The notes: generated from the sequence alone by a model not told the origin. A DNA stretch of 64,000 nt from Chloroflexota bacterium (GCA_021323855.1 JAJPKE010000035.1:1-64000); one strand, 5' to 3'. Shown: positions 48,973 through 58,221, counted from the stretch's first letter. Numbers and translations: made by a program.

Positions 48973-51153
48973 ATGGGCCAACCTGCGATCTGGCCGACAG
49001 GCAGCGTGGTCGGAGCGGTGATCTTCGGCATCGTTCTGGTCGCCGCCTGGGTAGCCTTCGCCCTGCGCATCCGCCAACTGGTGCGGCTGCTGCGCATCGG
49101 GCGACCGGAAAATCGCTTCGATAACCTCGGTGAGCGCATCAAATATTTCACACTGATGGTGCTGGGCCAGCGCGGCGTTCTGCGCGACCCGCTGCCCGGC
49201 ATTGCGCACTTCTTCACGTTCTGGGGCTTCATCATCATCCAGCTCGATGCGCTGAACCTCTGGGCGCAGGGCTTCAATTTCACGCTGCCCATCATCTCCA
49301 GCCGCGCCTTCGCCGTCATTCTCGATATCTCCATCTTCCTCGCGTTCCTCGCCATCATCGAGTTCACCTATCGCCGTCTCATCATTCGCCCGAAGCAGCT
49401 CGAAAGCCAGCATCACGGCATGAGCGATGCCTTCATCATCCTCGGCCTGATCTTCCTGGTGTTGGCCTCGCTCTTCTTCTTCGAGGTATTCGCCTATGTG
49501 GCGACGGGCGGCGGTGATTGGACACTCTTCGGCGCGCTCGTTGGTCCGGCGTGGAGTAGCATTCCGGCACAGACAGCCACCGTGCTGGCAAGCGTCTTCT
49601 GGTGGGCTAATGTGTTGGTGGTGTTGAGCTTCCTGATCTATATCCCCAACTCGAAGCACCTGCACCTGATGGCGACGCCGTTCAACGTCTTCTTCCGCAA
49701 CCAACGTCCCAAAGGGGCGCTTGACCTGATTCCGAACCTGGAAGAGCGCGAAGATTATGGCGTGCATGCCGTCAACCAGTTCACCTGGAAGCAACTGCTG
49801 GATGGCTACGCCTGCACCGAATGTGGCCGCTGCAATAGCGTCTGCCCGGCGCTGGCGACCGATAAGCCGCTCTGGCCTAAAGAGATCATCCTGGGCGTCA
49901 AAGATGAACTCTTCGCCACCGGACATCTGCATCTGGTGGGCGAGAACGAGACGCCTGAGCAAATTGCCAGCGAGCCGCTAGTGGGCGGGCGCATCAAGGA
50001 GGTGTCGCTCTGGGCCTGCACCAACTGCGGCGCCTGCGTGGAAATCTGCCCGGTCTCCATCGAGCATGTGCAGAAGATTGACGATATGCGCCGCTATCTG
50101 GTGATGGAGGAGAGCAAGTTCCCGGCGGAGGTGACACCGCTCTTTACCAACCTGGAGCGCAACCAGAATCCGTGGGAGATCAGCAACGATACCCGCGCCG
50201 ACTGGGCGCGTGAGGTCGGCGTCAAGACACTGGCGGAAGACCCCGATGTCGAGGTGCTGTACTGGGTCGGCTGCATGGGATCGTTCGATGCGCGCAACCG
50301 CAAAGTGGCCACTGCTTTCGCCAAAGTGATGCAGGCGGCGAATGTGAACTTTGGCATCCTGGGGCCGGAAGAAAGCTGCACCGGCGATCCAGCGCGGCGC
50401 ATCGGCAACGAATACCTCTGGTATATGCTGGCCTCGCAGAATGTCGAAGTCCTCAACGGCTATGGCTTCAACAAAGGCGCGTCAACAGTCGAAGCTAACG
50501 GCAATGGCGCGAACGGTGCGAACGGCAACCACAGCAGCGGCAGCAACGGCGCGCATGGAGTCGGTGTAGAGCCGGGCCGCGCGTACAACGTCAAAACGGT
50601 GGTGGCGACCTGCCCGCACTGCTTCAACACCATCAAGAACGAATATCCGCAGCTTGGCGGCAACTACGAAGTCGTTCACCATACCGATTTCATCAACCGG
50701 CTGATAGACTCCGGCCAGTTGAAATTGCCGGAGGGCTTTGACAAGCGCAAGCTGACCTATCACGATCCGTGCTTCATCGGGCGCTGGAACGACATCTACG
50801 ATCAGCCGCGCCGCGTCCTCAATGTCATCAACAGCGATGGCGTGACAGAGATGCGCCGCAACCGCAACCGCTCGTTCTGCTGTGGCGGCGGCGGTGGCCG
50901 TGTCTGGATGGAGGAGAAGATCGGCAAGCGCATCAACAATACGCGCGTGCAGGAGGCGCTGGACACCGGCGCGGATGCGATGGCGGCGGCCTGCCCCTTC
51001 TGCATCACGATGTTCGAGGATGGCATCAAAGCCGTCGAGGCGCAAGACCACTTCGCCGTCGAGGATATCGCGGAAATCCTGGCGCGCGCTTTGGCTGCCC
51101 AACCGGCAGGCGTTGCTGGCGCCAGTGACACGGCGGATAGCAGTGAGGCGTAA
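48973..51153 (+). CDS. EtfD-like membrane Fe-S oxidoreductase (ETF:quinone type)
   Basis: ATG 48973 has AAAGGAG 7 nt upstream; the open frame before it is only repeat sequence. The 726-residue protein has about five membrane helices of NarI/cytochrome-b type in the first ~230 residues. Two 4Fe-4S motifs follow (CTECGRCNSVCPA and CTNCGACVEICPV). Two CCG domains of HdrD type come last: YWVGCMGSFDAR...ATCPHCFNTIKNE and TYHDPCFIGR...SFCCGGGGGRVW...ACPFCITMFED. Rv0338c (EtfD) of Mycobacterium has this layout and passes ETF electrons to menaquinone. An Asn/Gly/Ala-rich insertion (GNGANGANGNHSSGSNG) splits the first CCG domain. Confidence 0.9.
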   Translation: MGQPAIWPTGSVVGAVIFGIVLVAAWVAFALRIRQLVRLLRIGRPENRFDNLGERIKYFTLMVLGQRGVLRDPLPGIAHFFTFWGFIIIQLDALNLWAQGFNFTLPIISSRAFAVILDISIFLAFLAIIEFTYRRLIIRPKQLESQHHGMSDAFIILGLIFLVLASLFFFEVFAYVATGGGDWTLFGALVGPAWSSIPAQTATVLASVFWWANVLVVLSFLIYIPNSKHLHLMATPFNVFFRNQRPKGALDLIPNLEEREDYGVHAVNQFTWKQLLDGYACTECGRCNSVCPALATDKPLWPKEIILGVKDELFATGHLHLVGENETPEQIASEPLVGGRIKEVSLWACTNCGACVEICPVSIEHVQKIDDMRRYLVMEESKFPAEVTPLFTNLERNQNPWEISNDTRADWAREVGVKTLAEDPDVEVLYWVGCMGSFDARNRKVATAFAKVMQAANVNFGILGPEESCTGDPARRIGNEYLWYMLASQNVEVLNGYGFNKGASTVEANGNGANGANGNHSSGSNGAHGVGVEPGRAYNVKTVVATCPHCFNTIKNEYPQLGGNYEVVHHTDFINRLIDSGQLKLPEGFDKRKLTYHDPCFIGRWNDIYDQPRRVLNVINSDGVTEMRRNRNRSFCCGGGGGRVWMEEKIGKRINNTRVQEALDTGADAMAAACPFCITMFEDGIKAVEAQDHFAVEDIAEILARALAAQPAGVAGASDTADSSEA

Positions 51154-51289
51154 GACCTCACCCCGCCCTGCGGCCACCCCTCTCCCGTGAGGAGAGGGGC
51201 CGCTAGTGGAGCATTGCCGCTGGTGAAGCCTAGCTCCGCCCTACTCCTCCTGACCGCGCCCAGGGATGGGCTGGGTGTGAGGTCTCCTA
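51150..51289. repeat. MITE-like composite repeat with inverted ends
   Basis: AGACCTCACCCC at the left and GGGTGTGAGGTCT at the right are inverted ends about 140 bp apart. The inner CCCTCTCCC/GGAGAGGGG stem links it to the CCTCACCCC family, and the middle resembles the element at 9889-10066. Confidence 0.65.
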
Positions 51290-51349
51290 GTCCGCGCAGG
51301 CGGACTTTGCGGCCACCGGCCATCCAGGCGCGGTTTTAACCGCCGGTTT
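51288..51349. repeat. Dispersed repeat family B, reverse copy
   Basis: CTAGTCCGCGCAGGCGGACT, CCATCCAGGCGCGG and GCGGTTTTAACCGCCGG. The GCGGTT-AACCGC part is followed by TTTTTT and could end etf transcription on the plus strand. Confidence 0.7.
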
Positions 51350-51350
51350 T

Positions 51351-51719
51351 TTATGCCGCCTTGTTGCGGAAGAGCCGGTCGTAGTGTTCGCCAACGATGT
51401 CAATGGGGAAGAGTTTGAGCAGGTTATAGGCCGCCACCGAGAGCGCGACCCAATCGAACGCGCCGTCTATGGGAATGCCAATCAAATTGCCAATGATAGG
51501 GAAGGGAATGCCATCCAAGAAATCGTTGACCGCATCGCCACCGATCAGCGCCGCAATCAACACTGCAATCGTCGTCAGGAAGAGCGTTTTGCGAATCCAA
51601 TGGACGCGCGGGTCGCTCAACACTGCGCCAACCAGCGAAACCGTTTTATGCAAGTGAAGGAAAAGCGCAAATCCATTTGGTCTCGCCTGTGTCGTCGCCT
51701 TGCCCGTCGTATTACTCAT
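51351..51719 (-). CDS. Small membrane-associated protein, unknown function
   Basis: The 122-residue protein starts at ATG 51719. One clear membrane helix (LFLTTIAVLIAALIGG, ~47-62) and one or two shorter hydrophobic stretches (IPFPIIGNLIGIPIDG, VALSVAAYNLLKLFPIDI) follow a polar N-terminus. The C-terminus is basic. The pattern 'D...F.WVALSVAAYNLLKLFPID.VGEHYDRLF' is probably conserved in relatives, but I cannot assign a function. It converges on the etf operon. Confidence 0.65.
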   Translation of the reverse strand: MSNTTGKATTQARPNGFALFLHLHKTVSLVGAVLSDPRVHWIRKTLFLTTIAVLIAALIGGDAVNDFLDGIPFPIIGNLIGIPIDGAFDWVALSVAAYNLLKLFPIDIVGEHYDRLFRNKAA

Positions 51720-52131
51720 GTGCGCTCTCCACTCCGCCGGTATATGCGCCGGCAGTTCGCTTTACAAGACATCTCTTGCTTTGTTTAACGTGCGAAGGAT
51801 GGCAATTGTCATGCTGCCATCCTTCATCGTTCCCAGGACTCGCTTACTGTTCATATGTACGCATGTTCCTGCCAGTGGGTTGCGGCGCATAGCCTTATGT
51901 CAGCTCCATGACAGAACTCTTGTGCCTGTGGCTATTGGCTACGTGGAGACGGCGCGACATGTTATAGTGCTAGAGGCTCACTGACAGGCGCCAGGGTCAG
52001 GCCCCGCGCCCCTGTTTCCATCGTCTGGCACCCTCCCTGCGAAGAAAGAGCAGGAATAGCGCTCTGCTGCACAAAGCGCATACCAGGCGCACCAAATGCA
52101 GTGAGCGTAACGCATTGATAAGGAGCTGTTT
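51720..52131. promoter_or_regulatory. Divergent gap with extended -10 promoter for glgP
   Basis: TGT-TATAGT at 51960-51968 on the plus strand forms an extended -10 box, about 155 nt before the glgP start. Otherwise I see no gene in this 412-bp stretch. Confidence 0.45.
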
Positions 52132-54708
52132 GTGAAGATTCTTGGCCGTCTCGCCGTCTTTCCCACGATTCCGCAACGCATCGAAAGACTGCACGAGCTT
52201 GCCTATAACCTCTGGTGGACCTGGAACGCTGAAGCGCAGGCCCTCTATGCCGATATTGACCCGCGTCTCTGGCAGCAGGTGGAACACAACGCCGTGCGTA
52301 TGCTTTCTGAGGCCGCTCCCGAACGCCTGAACGCGCTGGCCGCGGACGCAGACTACCTTGCGCACTACGATCACGTGCTACGGAACTTCGACGCCTATCT
52401 CCATCCCGAAAGCACCTGGTTCAGCCGCACGTATCCAGAGGACAGCGGCAAAGTGATTGCCTATTTCTCCGCTGAGTTTGGTCTGCACGAATCGCTGCCA
52501 ATCTATTCCGGCGGCCTGGGCATCCTCTCCGGCGACCATTGCAAAGAGGCCAGCGACCTCGGCCTGCCATTCGCCGGCGTCGGCTTTCTCTATCCACAGG
52601 GCTATTTCCGCCAGCGCATCAATCGCAGCGGTGAGCAGGAAGCCATCTATGAAAAGCTGCACTTCTCGCAGGTGCCCGCCAGGCCAGCCACCGACCCCAA
52701 CGGGCAGGAAGTGATGATAAGCGTTGAGCTGCCAGGGCGCACGGTCTATGCGAAGGTCTGGCGCGTACAGGTGGGACGTGTGCCGCTCTATCTGATGGAT
52801 ACCGATGTCGAACCGAACGCGCCCGCCGACCGCAGCCTCTCTGCGCGGCTCTATGGCGGCGACCAGGAGATGCGCATCTCGCAGGAGATCATGCTGGGCA
52901 TCGGCGGCGTGCGTGCGCTACGTGCGCTCGGCATTGACGCGCTGGTCTGGCACATGAACGAGGGACACGCCGCCTTCCTGCAATTGGAACGCTGTCGCGA
53001 ACTGGTCAACGGGCTAGACGTGCCGTTCGAGGTGGCGCGTGAAATCGCCGCTGCCAATGCCATCTTCACCACCCATACGCCGGTCGCCGCCGGTAACGAT
53101 GCCTTTGACTACGGCCTGATGGACAAATACTTTGCACAGTTCTGGCCGCAGTTGCGCCTGAATGCCGACCGCTTCCACGAACTGGCGCACCAGGAGACGG
53201 AATGGGGACCGCGCTTCAGCATGACCGTGCTGGCGCTGCGTCTCTCCAGCCAGCACAACGGCGTTAGCCGTCTGCACGGCGATGTCTCGCGCCATATGTG
53301 GCGCTTTCTCTGGCCAGAGATTGAGGTGGACGAGGTGCCCATCGGCTCGATTACCAACGGTGTCCACACGGCCACCTGGCTGGCGCCACGCCTGGATATG
53401 CTCTATCAACGCTACCTCGGCAACGACTGGTACGCCCATCTTGATGAAGCCGAGACCTGGGCGCGCGTCAACGACATTCCTGACGGCGAACTCTGGGAGG
53501 CGCACCGCGAACTCAAAGCCGACCTGATCGCCTTTGCCCGCGACCGGCTGGCCCGCCAGCGCACCCGGCTTGGCGAAGGCGCCGCTGCTGTGGAGGCAAC
53601 AGCATCACTGTTGGATCCACAGGCGCTGACGCTGGGCTTTGCGCGCCGCTTTGCCACCTATAAGCGTGCGACGCTGCTCTTCCGCGATCCCGACCGGCTG
53701 GCGCGGCTGCTGAACGATCCCGAACGCCCGGTGCAGATCATCTTCGCTGGCAAGGCGCACCCAAACGACCGCCCCGGCCAGGATTTCATCAAGCGTGTCT
53801 ATGAGTTCTCGCGTCGCCCGGAGTTTGAGGGCAAGATCATCTTTCTCGAAGACTACGATATGGATATGGCGCGGCATCTGGTCAGCGGCTGTGATGTCTG
53901 GCTGAACAACCCGATTCGCCCGCATGAAGCCAGCGGCACCAGCGGCCAGAAGGCCAGCCTCAACGGACTGCCCAATTGCAGCATCATAGACGGCTGGTGG
54001 GAGGAAGGCTTCACCGGCGACAACGGCTGGGCTTTTGGTGAGCGGCGCGAGTATCAGGACGACAACACCCGCGACGAAGCCGACGCCAACGCCCTCTATG
54101 AGACATTGGAACAGGCGATTGTGCCGCTCTATTTCGAGGCCGGGCTGGATGGTGTCCCGCACAATTGGGTTGCCGTGATGAAGGAGGCGATTCGCACGGT
54201 TGCGCCTGCCTTCAGCATGCGTCGCATGGTCAAGGAGTACGTGAACGACCTGTATGTGCCGGGACTGCGACGCGGCAAACAGATAGACGCTGACAACTAC
54301 GCACTGGCCAAGACACTGGCTACCTGGAAACGCGACATACGCGCGAAGTGGGCTGGCGTCAGCCTGGACGTGACGGGGCCGCGCGAGGGGCAGATCGCCG
54401 TCAGTGAGCCAGTGGAGATTCTGGCGGTGCTGCATGCAGGCGACCTGACGCCGCAGGACGTGCGTGTCGAGTTGGTGGCAGCGCGCGACGAAGACGGCGC
54501 AACACTGGATCGCCGCGTCATGGAGATGGATCGCATCAGCGGCGGCAGCAAATCCGCACAGTCTGCGGACGGCAAAGACGGCGTCTATCGTTATCAGACA
54601 CGCCTCACGCCGGAGACCAGCGGCAGCCTGATCTATGGCGTGCGCGTCGTGCCCACACATCCAGGCCTTGCTCATCCCTACGGCATGGGCCTCGCGCGCT
54701 GGGCGTAA
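52132..54708 (+). CDS. glgP: Alpha-glucan (glycogen/maltodextrin) phosphorylase
   Basis: The 858-residue phosphorylase is of the short-N-terminus type (TIGR02094). GTG 52132 has AAGGAG about 6 nt upstream. LAYNLWWTWNAEAQALY begins the DUF3417-type N-terminus. AYFSAEFGLHESLPIYSGGL and GDHCKEASDLGLP bind substrate. The PLP lysine is in EASGTSGQKASLNG and the acceptor loop is GWWEEGFTGDNGWAFG. It releases glucose-1-phosphate from alpha-1,4-glucans. The last ~100 residues are a beta-rich extra domain usual for this branch. A terminator follows. Confidence 0.95.
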   Translation: MKILGRLAVFPTIPQRIERLHELAYNLWWTWNAEAQALYADIDPRLWQQVEHNAVRMLSEAAPERLNALAADADYLAHYDHVLRNFDAYLHPESTWFSRTYPEDSGKVIAYFSAEFGLHESLPIYSGGLGILSGDHCKEASDLGLPFAGVGFLYPQGYFRQRINRSGEQEAIYEKLHFSQVPARPATDPNGQEVMISVELPGRTVYAKVWRVQVGRVPLYLMDTDVEPNAPADRSLSARLYGGDQEMRISQEIMLGIGGVRALRALGIDALVWHMNEGHAAFLQLERCRELVNGLDVPFEVAREIAAANAIFTTHTPVAAGNDAFDYGLMDKYFAQFWPQLRLNADRFHELAHQETEWGPRFSMTVLALRLSSQHNGVSRLHGDVSRHMWRFLWPEIEVDEVPIGSITNGVHTATWLAPRLDMLYQRYLGNDWYAHLDEAETWARVNDIPDGELWEAHRELKADLIAFARDRLARQRTRLGEGAAAVEATASLLDPQALTLGFARRFATYKRATLLFRDPDRLARLLNDPERPVQIIFAGKAHPNDRPGQDFIKRVYEFSRRPEFEGKIIFLEDYDMDMARHLVSGCDVWLNNPIRPHEASGTSGQKASLNGLPNCSIIDGWWEEGFTGDNGWAFGERREYQDDNTRDEADANALYETLEQAIVPLYFEAGLDGVPHNWVAVMKEAIRTVAPAFSMRRMVKEYVNDLYVPGLRRGKQIDADNYALAKTLATWKRDIRAKWAGVSLDVTGPREGQIAVSEPVEILAVLHAGDLTPQDVRVELVAARDEDGATLDRRVMEMDRISGGSKSAQSADGKDGVYRYQTRLTPETSGSLIYGVRVVPTHPGLAHPYGMGLARWA

Positions 54709-54740
54709 CGGGAAGCGTCTCTGAGGAGTTCAATAGCGCA

Positions 54741-54780
54741 CAGGCGTGGAGCGACAGACTACACTGCTCCACGCCTGCAT
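54741..54780 (+). terminator. Terminator after glgP
   Basis: CAGGCGTGGAGC and GCTCCACGCCTG form a perfect 12-bp stem with a 13-nt loop, followed by CATTTG. It also lies just past the 3' end of tRNA-Cys and can serve both directions. Confidence 0.8.
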
Positions 54781-54796
54781 TTGTACATTTCTCGCT

Positions 54797-54871
54797 TGGA
54801 GGCGACGACCGGATTCGAACCGGTGAATGAGGGTTTTGCAGACCCTTGCCTTACCACTTGGCTACGTCGCC
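54797..54871 (-). tRNA. tRNA-Cys (GCA)
   Basis: On the minus strand GGCGACG pairs with CGTCGCC. The D-arm is GCCAAGTGGTAAGGC, the anticodon loop CTGCAAA (GCA) and the T-arm ACCGGTTCGAATCCGGT. The discriminator is U73, as expected for Cys, and CCA is encoded. It lies downstream of tRNA-Gly in the same direction. Confidence 0.97.
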
Positions 54872-55065
54872 CAGCACGCCAGAGAAGGTGGAGATGTACG
54901 CCGCTGAGCGCAGAACAAAACCACCTGACGAGACCCTTGCCTCTGCCTGGAAGGATGGGGCAAAGATTCTTCCTGAACCATACGATATTTTCCCATGCGG
55001 CGTCAAGAGAGACCAGGATAGATGACGGTTTTTCCCAAGCCTGCTGGCTACTATCCCACACAAGC

Positions 55066-55097
55066 GAAACGCCCATACAGTTTAGTATGGGCGTTTC
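55066..55097 (-). terminator. Hairpin between tRNA-Gly and tRNA-Cys
   Basis: GAAACGCCCATAC and GTATGGGCGTTTC form a perfect 13-bp stem with a 6-nt loop directly after the tRNA-Gly 3' end. It may end or process the tRNA transcript; it has no clear T-tract. Confidence 0.7.
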
Positions 55098-55103
55098 CTT
55101 CAT

Positions 55104-55178
55104 TGGAGCGGGAGACGGGATTCGAACCCGCGACCTTCTCCTTGGCAAGGAGATGCTCTACCCCTGAGCCACTCCCGC
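55104..55178 (-). tRNA. tRNA-Gly (GCC)
   Basis: On the minus strand GCGGGAG pairs with CTCCCGC. The D-arm is GCTCAGGGGTAGAGC, the anticodon loop TTGCCAA (GCC), the T-arm GCGGGTTCGAATCCCGT, with encoded CCA. The promoter at 55215-55244 lies just upstream. Confidence 0.97.
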
Positions 55179-55214
55179 ATATAGCGGCGCCGTCCGTTGC
55201 CGTTCGGCCTTCAT

Positions 55215-55244
55215 GTTATATCTCATAACCCAGCGGTGTGTCAA
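55215..55244 (-). promoter_or_regulatory. Promoter of tRNA-Gly
   Basis: TTGACA (55244-55239), an 18-bp spacer and TATAAC (55220-55215) on the minus strand, about 37-40 nt before the tRNA. The remainder of 55245-55351 shows nothing. Confidence 0.85.
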
Positions 55245-55351
55245 GTCATGCCAGGACTTTTTCTTTGAAATCCACTGCAATCGCCACAATCCCCTGAATA
55301 TTCCCCTCTACGCGCGGTGACTATCGCTACACTACCCTGGCTATCCTAGTT

Positions 55352-55735
55352 TTATCCTGGCGGCCAGCCGAGCGACCGCCCGCCAAGCAGATGCAGGTGC
55401 AGATGGAAGACGCTCTGGCCAGCGTCCGGCCCGACATTCCAGACGAGCCGGTAGCCGCGCTCACCCAGTCCTTCGTCGCGGGCGATGCTATTGGCCGCGT
55501 GGATGAGCGCATGCAGCAGCGCGCCGTCTTCCGCCGCTGGCGCGTTGATGCCGCTGATATGGCGACGCGGCACGACGAGGATGTGCGTGGGCGCGGCTGG
55601 ATGCCGGTCTCGAAAGGCGACGACCGTTTCGTCTGCGTAGACCTGCGTGCTGGGGAGCGTGCCTGCAACGATGCGGCAGAAGAGGCACGTGGGATCAAAC
55701 TCATTGTCGTAGTCGCTCTTGTGGTCGGTTTCCAT
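55352..55735 (-). CDS. HIT-family nucleotide-binding protein
   Basis: The 127-residue protein starts at ATG 55735; a GTG nine codons upstream is possible. CLFCRIVAGTLPSTQVYADE is the HINT-type N-terminus. THILVVPRRHISGI and the catalytic triad VFHLHLHLLGGR (HxHxHxx) follow, so it is a complete HINT-branch HIT protein. HINT enzymes hydrolyse purine nucleoside phosphoramidates. CxxC in the N-terminus matches zinc-binding relatives. The C-terminus (GWPPG) is normal. Confidence 0.93.
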   Translation of the reverse strand: METDHKSDYDNEFDPTCLFCRIVAGTLPSTQVYADETVVAFRDRHPAAPTHILVVPRRHISGINAPAAEDGALLHALIHAANSIARDEGLGERGYRLVWNVGPDAGQSVFHLHLHLLGGRSLGWPPG

Positions 55736-55786
55736 AGAATGGTGGCGCACCTTCCTACTCACACAGAGGAATAGAGACGCTAGCAG

Positions 55787-56299
55787 CTAGCGAACCATAT
55801 GCAGGAACTCATTGGGCGTCGTGCCAAAGCGGTCATGCAAGAAGGCGCGGCCAGCGCGAGTGAAGTAGATGCGCGCGCCGGTGGCGAGGCTCTTGTGGGC
55901 GCGGGTCAGCACGCGCGCCTCTCCCCAGATAGGATACCGATGATCGCGCAGGATGGCGAGCGCGCGCCCAATAGTAAGAATGGCGACGGGAATGGCCACG
56001 GCGATGATGCGCGAGGTGGCGTCAGGGCGTAGGCCGCTGATGGGCGGGGGCACGACCAGAAAGAGATTGATATAGACCAGCGCCATCAAGGCAAGTGCCG
56101 CAATGCACAGTTGCGCGATGATCCTCCTGGCGGGTGGCTCGCGCAGCGAAGCAATCGTCACGCCGAACGGGCCGACGCTCCAAAAGACCAGCGAGCGGTC
56201 ACGCGCGATGGCCACGAGCCAGTAGACAGCATGATAGAAGATGATCCAGAGGGCAATCACTGATGCCAGATAGAGAGGTTGTATGCGAATATCCACCAC
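55787..56299 (-). CDS. Integral membrane protein, unknown function
   Basis: The 170-residue protein has three or four membrane helices: LYLASVIALWIIFYHAVYWLV (~9-29), LVFWSVGPFGVTIA (~37-50), IAQLCIAALALMALVYINLF (~61-80) and IIAVAIPVAILTIGRALAI (~96-114). A basic cytoplasmic tail ends in FGTTPNEFLHMVR. The GTG start has GGAGGAGG directly upstream, and the next codon is also GTG, so the start may shift by one. I recognise no family. Confidence 0.7.
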   Translation of the reverse strand: MVDIRIQPLYLASVIALWIIFYHAVYWLVAIARDRSLVFWSVGPFGVTIASLREPPARRIIAQLCIAALALMALVYINLFLVVPPPISGLRPDATSRIIAVAIPVAILTIGRALAILRDHRYPIWGEARVLTRAHKSLATGARIYFTRAGRAFLHDRFGTTPNEFLHMVR

Positions 56300-56457
56300 T
56301 GCCTCCTCCGGATATGCGCCGGGTTAATGCGCCAGGCTACGAGCCATATCAGCGGACCAGAGATACGGGTTCAGGCCCATCTCTCTCTATAAATATAATA
56401 CGACGCAGCGAAACATTCTCACACATCATATATCTATGAAAGAGCTAGCAGCCTTCC

Positions 56458-57507
56458 TCATTCCTCATGGTTCATGGTCAGCGCGCCATCATGCTCAAAC
56501 TGTTCGGTATGTTCAGTCATCCACGGCGCGGCGAACGTTGCCAGGTCTGCCGGCAAGGGCGCATCAAAGACCATCCAGGCGCCAGTTCGCGGATGCGCAA
56601 ACTCGAGGTGCGCCGCATGGAGAAACTGGCGCGGCGGCTGCGGTGGCTGCGGGCGACCATACGTGCTATCGCCAACGACTGGATGATGAATTGCCGCAAA
56701 GTGGACACGAATCTGGTGTGTGCGTCCGGTTTCCAACTGCACTTCGAGTAGCGTGCGCCCACGTGCGTAGCGCAAGACGCGGAAGCGGGTGCGCGCCTCG
56801 CGTCCGCCCGCGCCCTCGCGAACGATTCCCATACGCTGCCGGTTGCGCAGGTCGCGGCCAACCGGCGCATCCACCACGCCCTCCTGGATGGAGAGTTGCC
56901 CCTCTACCAGCGTCAGATAGCGTTTGACAGTACTGTGCGCCTTCATCTGCCCGGCAAGTGAGGCATGGGCAGCCGCGTTCTTCGCCACCACCAACAGACC
57001 TGACGTATCTTTGTCCAGCCGGTGAACAATGCCAGGGCGTGAGGCATCTTCGCCCGCCTGAAGTCCCGGTACATGGGCGAGCAGCGCATCAACCAGCGTA
57101 TTGCTCTCGTGGCCCGGCGCAGGATGCACTACCAGTCCGGCAGGTTTATCAATCACCAGCACGTCGTCATCCTCATAGACAACTGCCAGTGGCTGTGGCG
57201 TTGCTGGCATGGCAACATGCGCCTCTGTCGCAACTGGGGTCGCGGGCGCAACTGGCAGCACCTCGATGCGCATGCCCTCTTCGAGCAGCAGGCTGGCCTT
57301 TGCCGGTCGCCCATTCACCAGCACCCTCCCGGCGTCAATCGCGGCCTGCACTCGTGTCCGCGACATGCCAGGGAGCGTCGCAGCGAGCGCGCGGTCAATG
57401 CGCTGCCCCGCCAGCGGCTCATCCACCCCTATGACTACTGACTCAGCGGATGCGGGCATGGACAAAGGAGTAGGTGGTAGCGTCTGATTCTTCGATGTTT
57501 TCGTCAT
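56458..57507 (-). CDS. rluD: RluD-type rRNA pseudouridine synthase
   Basis: The 349-residue enzyme has an N-terminal S4 RNA-binding domain (GQRIDRALAATLPGMSRTRV to RVLVNGRPAK). The RluA/RluD catalytic domain follows: DVLVIDKPAGLVVHP, the catalytic Asp165 in HRLDKDTSGL, KRYLTLVEG and LETGRTHQIRVH, with GDSTYG near the end. It probably modifies 23S rRNA. A Pro/Ala linker joins the domains. It lies 66 bp after lspA; RluD-LspA pairing is common in bacteria. ATG 57507 is the only good start. Confidence 0.93.
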   Translation of the reverse strand: MTKTSKNQTLPPTPLSMPASAESVVIGVDEPLAGQRIDRALAATLPGMSRTRVQAAIDAGRVLVNGRPAKASLLLEEGMRIEVLPVAPATPVATEAHVAMPATPQPLAVVYEDDDVLVIDKPAGLVVHPAPGHESNTLVDALLAHVPGLQAGEDASRPGIVHRLDKDTSGLLVVAKNAAAHASLAGQMKAHSTVKRYLTLVEGQLSIQEGVVDAPVGRDLRNRQRMGIVREGAGGREARTRFRVLRYARGRTLLEVQLETGRTHQIRVHFAAIHHPVVGDSTYGRPQPPQPPRQFLHAAHLEFAHPRTGAWMVFDAPLPADLATFAAPWMTEHTEQFEHDGALTMNHEE

Positions 57508-57573
57508 ACCCTTGTTTGTCTATGATCTTTCTGGAATGAAGCTATCCTGACATAGAGCGCATATCACTTGATG

Positions 57574-58209
57574 TTAGCGTCCGTTCGCCACGCGACGGCG
57601 TATTCGCGGCTCTGCTGTTGCGTTCTCCCCAGCGGCATTGACCGCATTGGCTGTGGTAGCCGGGTTGGATGAGACGCTGGCCAGCGACGTTGTCTGTTCT
57701 GACGCAGGTTGTGGTTGCTTTGTAGTGTTGCCGAACATCAGCAGAAAAATCAGCAGGATGACGCCAATCGAGATGCCAGAATCTGCAACATTGAAGACAG
57801 CGAAATTGAAGTTGATGGCTGGAATCTGAAAGTGGATGAAATCCACCACGTAGCCAAGGCGCAGGCGATCAATCAGATTGCCGAGTGCGCCGCCGATAAT
57901 CAGGCCGAAGGTCACTTTGAGGAGCAGTGAGCCGGTGTTACGGTTGCGCCAGTAGAGCCAGCCGATCACTGCCACAGCAATAGCGATCAGCACATAGAGG
58001 ATGGCCTGCCCCTGCAAAAAGCTGAAGGCGACGCCAGTATTCTTTACATAGATCAATTCCAGGATATTGCCCACAATCGGGACTGCTGAATCAATCCGCC
58101 CGCCGGTGGTGAAATAACCAGTAATCCAGTGCTTCACCAATTGATCGAGAACAATCAAGAGAACGCCGACGGCAACCATTACAACGTCATTGCGGCGAGC
58201 GGATGTCAT
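57574..58209 (-). CDS. lspA: Signal peptidase II (prolipoprotein)
   Basis: The 211-residue membrane aspartyl protease cleaves lipoprotein signal peptides. Four membrane helices are seen. LDQLVKHWI carries the conserved D-Q-xx-K. NTGVAFSFL, GGALGNLIDRL with one catalytic Asp, and FNVADSGISIG with the other Asp follow. The C-terminal ~45 residues (after MFGNTTKQP) are an extra Ala/Thr-rich tail ending in RIRRRVANGR, absent from typical LspA. It matches the lipoprotein gene(s) seen in this window. Confidence 0.95.
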   Translation of the reverse strand: MTSARRNDVVMVAVGVLLIVLDQLVKHWITGYFTTGGRIDSAVPIVGNILELIYVKNTGVAFSFLQGQAILYVLIAIAVAVIGWLYWRNRNTGSLLLKVTFGLIIGGALGNLIDRLRLGYVVDFIHFQIPAINFNFAVFNVADSGISIGVILLIFLLMFGNTTKQPQPASEQTTSLASVSSNPATTANAVNAAGENATAEPRIRRRVANGR

Positions 58210-58221
58210 ACCTATCCTCTT

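Noticed and set aside
48916..49962. 348-codon minus-strand frame opposite the EtfD-like gene
   Set aside because: Glu/Asp/Arg-rich mirror of a membrane protein gene, not a real product.
54781..55228. Several 60-130-codon frames over the tRNA-Cys/tRNA-Gly region
   Set aside because: They overlap two well-formed tRNA genes and hairpins and show no coding signals.
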